From Halobacillus yeomjeoni (lineage in GTDB: Bacteria; Bacillota; Bacilli; Bacillales; Halobacillaceae), in the NCBI RefSeq assembly GCF_020171525.1, contig NZ_JAIVAI010000002.1, positions 248,001 through 312,000 of the forward strand: a stretch of 64,000 nt of DNA, given 5' to 3'. This document shows positions 59,101-64,000 of this stretch, piece after piece (the stretch's first letter is position 1; every line of letters begins with the position of its first letter). Made by a program: the position numbers and the translations under genes. Under the pieces are notes generated by a model. It was not told the DNA's origin. It saw only the letters and a program-made list of their open reading frames with translations, and ran no database searches.

Positions 59101-61149
59101 TTAATTCTCCTCACAAATCCTAGGCGGCTCACTCTTCCCGCACCGATTCTCCACAAAAACGTTGGACAAATTCTCCGATAAAATATCCAGTTGCACATTG
59201 TCCTTCAACACATTCCTGATCAACAGATTCCCCTCAGCCGCTTCCGTCAACGTAACCCCCGTCTCGTGGTTGACCGTAATCTCGTTTTCTTCCAAGTTAT
59301 TAAACTCACTCTGAACGAGAACGCCTGCACTCTTATTACACTCGATTTTGTTTCCGGCGACCTGGGCGGCGTCATTATCGATCTGCACGCCATTCTGGTT
59401 CAAACGGAAGTGGTTTTCGATGACGGCGCCGGATCCGAGGCCGGATTGTTCGTGGACACCGTTTTTGCCATTGTTGTTGATTTGGTTATAGTAGATGAAG
59501 TTGAAGCCTGCCTGATCGGCGATGCCGTTTTGAGCGTTATGATGGATGCGGTTGTAGGCGATGGTACTTCCGACCGTCGTGCTGCCTTCGAAGTGAATGC
59601 CGTCGCCACCGTTTTCGTAAATCTCATTTTCGATCATCCATGTGTTCATCGCTTTGATCGTCACTCCATGCTCCTCGGCACGGCGGATGGTGTTTTTCCA
59701 CATTAACGTCGAGAACGCGAGTGACAACTGGATGCCGCTCCCCTCGGTGATGTTTTCGATCTTGTTTTCCAAGAGCGAGATGGCGATGCCTTTCACGCTT
59801 ATGCCTGAGGTGCGGTAATTCTGGATTCGGAACCCGAATATTTGGACGAGATTACAGCTTAAGTCAAAGGCGGTATCCAGCTCCTCCTCCCCATCCAGGA
59901 TCGCCTCCTTACCGCCGGCGATGATCCGAATCCCCGATTTTTCTGAAGGGATCTTGACGCTCTCCCGGTAAACGCCATCCCCGACGAGAATCGTGTCCCC
60001 GGGGGATGCAGCTTCCACTGCTTCTGAAATCGTCGGGAAATCTTTCGGCACGTGGATGACCGCGTAACCGAGCGTTGACAGTTTGTGATCGAACGGACCC
60101 TTATAGTTCTCCAGAATCGTATTGTCTTCATTTCGCATGTGTATAGAGGCACCTCGATTCAGAAGGAACGTATTCCTGAAAATGAGGTTGTTGGAGGCAT
60201 CCTCCTGAAGAACGATTCCGCCTTTCCAATTTTGGAGGATGCGGTTCAGTTCGATCACGTTGAAGCTCGAACTGATTTTCACGCCTTCCTTCTGGTTGTT
60301 CTTGACTTCATTGTCGAGCGCCGTATTGCCTTCCGTCTCCATATGGATGCCGTTGTGGCGGTTCCGGGTGATCAGGTTTCCGACGGACATCGAACCTCCG
60401 ATGCCGGATGGAAGGTCGATGCCTTCTTTGCCATTCCTTTTGATGTCGTTACCGAAGAGGAGGTTGAACCCTTCGTCTTCCCGCACCCCACTCTTCTTAT
60501 TGCCTGTGATGGTATTTCCGACCACATGGTTTCCGACCGTGCGGATATGGACGCCATGATGGCCGTTCTCACTGATGTCATTATCCGCCACCCACACATT
60601 CTTCGACTGCAGGTGGATGCCATCCATGCCCGCGCGGCTGATTTTATTTTTCCAGATAAGGTTGGAAAACGTCTTCGAATCGAGCTTGATTCCGTGCCCA
60701 TCCCTCACTTTATCGATGGTGTTCCTGATCATTTTCACACCATAGACGCCGGTCACTTCGATGCCCGCATGGAGAAAATCATGAATGATAAATCCGTTCA
60801 CTTCGACATTATCGGCCATCAATGTAAAACCCTTATCCAAAGTACCTTTTCCGATGAGCTTCACGTCACGGCCATCCGCGATGATCCTTAGTGAGTTTTT
60901 CGATGCCGGCACGGTAATGCTTTCATTGTAGCTGCCGTTTGCGACGAGGATCGTGTCCCCTGCGTCTGCCGCCTCCACCGCTTTTGTAATGGTGGGGAAA
61001 TCTTTCGGGACGCGGATGACCCGGGGGTCTGTCTCAACATTTTTCACGGGAGAGGTGATCTGGAGCAAGTCATCATGATACGCCTGCACCGTTTCCTGCC
61101 ATCGTTCAAACAGCTTTTGTAAAAGCGCAGTAAGGTTTCCTTCTGTCAT
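59101..61149 (-). CDS. Tandem right-handed beta-helix protein (pectate-lyase/NosD-like fold)
   Basis: 682 aa, built from two homologous halves: residues about 43-360 and 365-670. Each begins with VIRVPKDFPTITKAVEAA-type then GDTILV-NGSYNES lines, the standard start of right-handed parallel beta-helix proteins. Each continues with coils marked by NxI/NxV, GNxI and GHHGVHI patterns (NosD/CASH repeats). No signal peptide; the first 40 residues are helical (LQKLFERWQETVQAYHDDL). Catalytic residues of a lyase are not obvious. A spore-surface or intracellular scaffold role is possible. Start ATG 61149 lies a few bases after AGCAGGTGG. Confidence 0.75.
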   Translation of the reverse strand: MTEGNLTALLQKLFERWQETVQAYHDDLLQITSPVKNVETDPRVIRVPKDFPTITKAVEAADAGDTILVANGSYNESITVPASKNSLRIIADGRDVKLIGKGTLDKGFTLMADNVEVNGFIIHDFLHAGIEVTGVYGVKMIRNTIDKVRDGHGIKLDSKTFSNLIWKNKISRAGMDGIHLQSKNVWVADNDISENGHHGVHIRTVGNHVVGNTITGNKKSGVREDEGFNLLFGNDIKRNGKEGIDLPSGIGGSMSVGNLITRNRHNGIHMETEGNTALDNEVKNNQKEGVKISSSFNVIELNRILQNWKGGIVLQEDASNNLIFRNTFLLNRGASIHMRNEDNTILENYKGPFDHKLSTLGYAVIHVPKDFPTISEAVEAASPGDTILVGDGVYRESVKIPSEKSGIRIIAGGKEAILDGEEELDTAFDLSCNLVQIFGFRIQNYRTSGISVKGIAISLLENKIENITEGSGIQLSLAFSTLMWKNTIRRAEEHGVTIKAMNTWMIENEIYENGGDGIHFEGSTTVGSTIAYNRIHHNAQNGIADQAGFNFIYYNQINNNGKNGVHEQSGLGSGAVIENHFRLNQNGVQIDNDAAQVAGNKIECNKSAGVLVQSEFNNLEENEITVNHETGVTLTEAAEGNLLIRNVLKDNVQLDILSENLSNVFVENRCGKSEPPRICEEN

Positions 61150-61361
61150 TGTTCCACCTGCTTCTTATGTTTTCGCTTCGTACGTGTTACATTTCGCCTT
61201 GATGTCGGAGTCACTCTTAGCGTATGCCCCATCCGCATTCTTGACATCGCCGTCTTTTCTTCACAAATGTTTACAGTGTTATCATTAACTTTATTTTCAG
61301 AAATTTGTTAAAATAAGAGTGTAGTTTTGTGTCCACACATTTTTTTCACAAAATTAAGCAG

Positions 61362-63692
<2,331 letters not shown>

Positions 63693-63703
63693 GGCGTAAT
63701 GAA

Positions 63704-63745
63704 TAAGCACCTCGCCTGATTGGTATCAGGCAGGTGCTTTTCTCT
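63704..63745 (+). terminator. Terminator of katG
   Basis: AAGCACCT and AGGTGCTT pair, extended by GCCTGAT/ATCAGGC, with TTCTC after. Confidence 0.85.
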
Positions 63746-63749
63746 TAAA

Positions 63750-63788
63750 CTAAAAAGACTGATTGAGTGTATGCCTCAATCAGTTTTT
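63750..63788 (-). terminator. Terminator of the small membrane protein gene
   Basis: On the minus strand AAAACTGATTGAG pairs with CTCAATCAGTCTTTT. The stop of the gene at 63780 lies within the stem. Confidence 0.7.
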
Positions 63789-63986
63789 CTTTCTTTTGTA
63801 GAGTACGTAAATCACATTGCCAGCCACCAATAGGAAAGCCCCGGTCAACCACCCATATATAGATGGAAGATTGGGCACGTCAGGAAAATACACGATTTGA
63901 CTTCCAATACTACCCCCGATGAATAGGACCAGGGCCATCAGGCTGAAACGCCACTCGGAATGTGCAAGATTCCTCAGTTTCTTCAT
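63780..63986 (-). CDS. Small membrane protein, 68 aa
   Basis: ATG 63986 behind AAGGATTG. Two transmembrane segments (FSLMALVLFIGGSIGSQIVYF and IYGWLTGAFLLVAGNVIYVLY) joined by a short Pro/Asn loop, with a Lys/Arg tail. The promoter lies outside the window. Not recognised. Confidence 0.6.
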   Translation of the reverse strand: MKKLRNLAHSEWRFSLMALVLFIGGSIGSQIVYFPDVPNLPSIYGWLTGAFLLVAGNVIYVLYKRKKN

Positions 63987-64000
63987 TGTAATCAATCCTT

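Noticed and set aside
60085-60891. 268-aa open frame antisense to the beta-helix gene
   Set aside because: Shadow of a repetitive gene; no start signal and no recognisable domain.

Overview
The window looks like a chromosomal segment of a spore-forming, probably moderately halophilic member of the Bacillaceae (Halobacillus/Virgibacillus-like). This rests on two S-box (SAM-I) riboswitches, strong AGGAGG ribosome binding sites, a gamma-type SASP-like gene behind a sigma-G-like promoter, Bacillus-type families (YjcD-like helicase, DUF4317, class I FBA, MtlD) and acidic secreted proteins. The genus is an inference from style, not a match. No rRNA, tRNA, CRISPR array, transposase or phage integrase was seen.

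Region 1 (1-25.5 kb) is mostly core and metabolic. It holds a methionine ABC importer (metNIQ) and a betaine/SAM-homocysteine methyltransferase, each behind its own promoter and SAM riboswitch. A 117-bp element with 13-bp terminal inverted repeats follows, then a large secreted GH16 laminarinase with three carbohydrate-binding modules, a VanZ protein, an orphan Imm26 immunity protein, UspA and a CYP152 fatty-acid peroxygenase/decarboxylase. A polyol PTS operon (RPE-like epimerase, SIS hexuloisomerase, MtlD, IIA, IICB) is divergent from a DeoR regulator and carries four repeated operator-like 9-mers. Next come an aldo/keto reductase, a Gfo/Idh/MocA oxidoreductase, a LysM protein and an M20/M42-type peptidase.

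Region 2 (25.6-45.4 kb) is a visibly AT-richer defence island, all on the minus strand. In transcription order it holds dptF/sspF, dptG/sspG, dptH/sspH, a hairpin terminator, then sspB (DUF4007), sspC (P-loop ATPase) and sspD (PAPS-reductase/PP-loop). I read this as a single-strand DNA phosphorothioation modification module (SspBCD) with its restriction module (SspFGH). No sspA cysteine desulfurase or sspE is present. Behind a second terminator sits a separate three-gene unit: an EVE-domain McrB-like AAA+ motor, a DUF2357 PD-(D/E)XK nuclease, and a TPR plus winged-helix protein.

Region 3 (45.7-51.6 kb) returns to chromosomal-looking genes: a YjcD-like UvrD/Rep helicase, a SASP-like gene, DUF4317 and class I fructose-bisphosphate aldolase.

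Region 4 (51.6-56.7 kb) is a second small AT-rich island: a GIY-YIG protein ending in a clamp-binding-like motif and bracketed by two near-identical terminator hairpins, a serine-recombinase-like protein without its catalytic serine, and a classical McrBC pair with a DUF3578-type reader domain.

Region 5 (57-64 kb) has a MATE exporter, small membrane proteins, an internally duplicated beta-helix protein and catalase-peroxidase KatG.

Together the islands stack three sulfur- or modified-base-sensing barriers (Ssp, EVE-McrB/DUF2357 and McrBC) within about 31 kb.
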